Part shown: piece after piece, positions 62,478-64,000 of the stretch
How the letters are laid out: every line of letters starts with the position of its first letter
Position numbering within the stretch: position 1 is the first letter of the stretch
Source of the DNA: Nematostella vectensis
Taxonomy: Eukaryota; Cnidaria; Anthozoa; Actiniaria; Edwardsiidae
Reading direction: 5' to 3'
Length of the DNA stretch: 64,000 nt
Assembly: GCF_932526225.1 (NCBI RefSeq)
Contig: NC_064041.1
Location: forward strand, 7,523,042-7,587,041
The notes under the pieces: generated by a model
Told to the model about the DNA's origin: nothing
Database searches by the model: none
The model's input: only the letters and a program-made list of their open reading frames with translations
Translations under genes and position numbers: made by a program

Positions 62478-63890
62478 TTACTGCACTTTTCTTTTCTTGG
62501 CCAGGGGACTGCTCAGCTCTTCTTTTACTTCCTTTTTGGGAGATTTGGTAAAGAATGATGATATCCCACCACTTTTTGGTGGTTCTTTTAACCTGCAAAA
62601 GTAGTTCATAGTTATGAGGAAAAAAATGTGCTTCATGACTACAAAATGATCATTCTATGACTGTTAAACCTTGATGTAATCTGTTAAATACCAATAAAAC
62701 TTCTTTCCCCCTCCCATCCTACAAGTTTTTAATCAACCAAAACACATGTTTGGCTCCCAGGACTCTCCCTGTCCCAGTACCTACATAATGGCAAACAAGT
62801 AGTAATGACTTACTTCGGAGTATTTGAACAAGCAACAGATTGATTCAGTAAAGTGCCACTGGGACTTGAAGCCTCTTCCTTCTTTGGAGATTTGGTAAAA
62901 AAGGAGGTAATTGACCCCTTAGATGGAACTTTGCTGCTGACTGCAGATGGCTTGTCCCTACAAATAAAAATAGATGCTGAATTACTTATATGCACTTGCC
63001 ACTAGTTGTCGGCCCCTGGGGACTCTCAAGAATTTGGTATTGGGGTACTCATTCCAAAAACTGCAGAGGGGCCTTATGCTCATGGATGGAAATCCAAGAT
63101 GGGGCTGTACAGCTACTAGGTGGTGGATCTAAGGGGGGGGAGGGGAGTGGACTCTAATGTCCACAGGTTAACTTCCTTCCCACCCTTCTAAAAATACTGG
63201 TTCGTTCTCCAGTAGCTGACAGCAGAATGTGTATTTTTTGTGTTAAAATAACTACCATCTCAAATCGATCTGTCCTCCCAAAGTAAGTCTAAAAGACCGT
63301 TGTTGTACTCACAGGTCAATTGGAGCAATGCAGTCAGGTCCATTATGTCGGCTGTTGTTCATAGCAGTTGAAACCGGGTGCCAATCAAGACAGTTGACAG
63401 ACTTCAAACATTTCAGTGCCTACCAGAGTCAAAACAAAAAAGGCAACTCAATACAAGGATCTCCTATCCTAGCTAAAAAAATTGTCTGTGGGAGGTGGAT
63501 GGGGGGGGGGGGGGAGGAGGCTTTGCTGTCCTTTTTATTTACTAGATGGCAATTTATTCCATATCTCCTTTGTAAAATTCTCACTTCACCTTGTAGTGCA
63601 AGAGCCCTTGGCCTAATGCATTGCTCCTACCTGAGTATAGGGGACATTGTCATACTCCAACCACTGTTTTACTGCTTCATCTCCATCTAAGATTGCCTGT
63701 TATTATAAATAAAAAAAAATCCATTGCCTTTCTGGGCTGCCTTACACATGAAGTTATTAGTCAGTGTTGCAGCTAAAAAAGATTACATGTTACATACTGG
63801 CATCCTGTGATGTAGCCATTTTATTGATTCAGAGGAGTCCATTGTTATGATGGAATATGAATACAAGGTCTCACTATCCCCTGATGAATC
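62478..63890 (-). CDS. HMCES: HMCES (abasic-site shield, SRAP domain), C-terminal 174 aa; 5' part off the right edge
   Basis: HMCES binds abasic sites in single-stranded DNA at replication forks and crosslinks to them through Cys2. Exons visible: 63798-63890, 63631-63696, 63313-63419, 62814-62957 and 62478-62592, all in phase. The first carries YSYSIITMDSS and HHRMP, whose His is the conserved catalytic one; next AILDGDEAVKQWL; then VSTAMNNSRHNGPDCIAPIDL, closing the SRAP domain. The tail has two copies of a SFFTKSPKKE motif (GSITSFFTKSPKKE and GGISSFFTKSPKKE), which fit degenerate PCNA-binding PIP boxes, and ends AKKRKVQ, a nuclear-localisation-like signal. Human HMCES also has TKSPKKE in its tail. 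The N-terminal catalytic Cys is outside the window. Confidence 0.93.
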
Positions 63891-64000
63891 CTATTAAAAA
63901 TAAACATCATCACAATGAATGACAGCTGCTGATAATACTGACATGGCATTACTCTTTCTCTCCCTTAGACAGATGGGAGGATTAGCAGTACTGTGTTAAC

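Overview
The window reads as an intron-rich animal nuclear genome, AT-leaning and loaded with minisatellites, TIR transposons and MITEs. The gene content (a cilium gene pair, clan-2-like P450s, HMCES, a class A GPCR and a plant/fungal-style fused urease) with short-exon structure suggests an early-branching marine invertebrate. I infer an anthozoan cnidarian (sea anemone or coral), but the species is not provable from the sequence alone. Most real genes here are built from short exons that single-frame ORFs miss. I assembled them by hand from GT/AG sites, reading phase and conserved protein motifs.

Layout. 0.2-12.4 kb: 5' part of a urease gene on the minus strand (seven exons; it runs off the left edge). 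Its introns hold an intact, recently inserted Ty3/gypsy-type LTR retrotransposon (3.2-7.8 kb), a MITE, a 27-bp minisatellite and two Tc/mariner-like TIR elements. 13.1-18.6 kb: a dead CR1/Jockey-type LINE. It is split by a TTAA MITE and by a 99-copy, 35-bp minisatellite that is an amplification of the LINE's own reverse-transcriptase coding sequence. 20.9-30.0 kb: two head-to-head cytochrome P450 paralogues, each with five exons of identical lengths (515 aa each). 30.4-34.1 kb: a 30-bp minisatellite in two opposed arms. 34.2-35.2 kb: an intronless GPCR. 37.1-38.6 kb: a 53-bp minisatellite. 39.9-41.7 kb: a decayed TIR transposon. 42.2-57.8 kb: adenylate kinase 8 (AK8), 17 exons, minus strand. 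59.3-61.7 kb: CFAP77, six exons, plus strand. 62.5-63.9 kb: 3' half of HMCES, minus strand (it runs off the right edge).

How parts relate. AK8 and CFAP77 are both cilium-associated and are arranged divergently around a 1.46-kb spacer that contains a perfect RFX X-box; a shared ciliary promoter is the simplest reading. From memory, the human orthologues also lie close together on chromosome 9q34, so this may be very old microsynteny. The two P450 genes share a 348-bp divergent promoter and arose by inverted duplication.

The most unusual theme is tandem amplification that includes functional sequence. A 49-bp unit spanning an AK8 exon end and its 5' splice site is repeated 52 times. A 126-bp unit spanning the exon-4 donor of one P450 is present three times, in frame. 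A 35-bp LINE coding unit is present 99 times.
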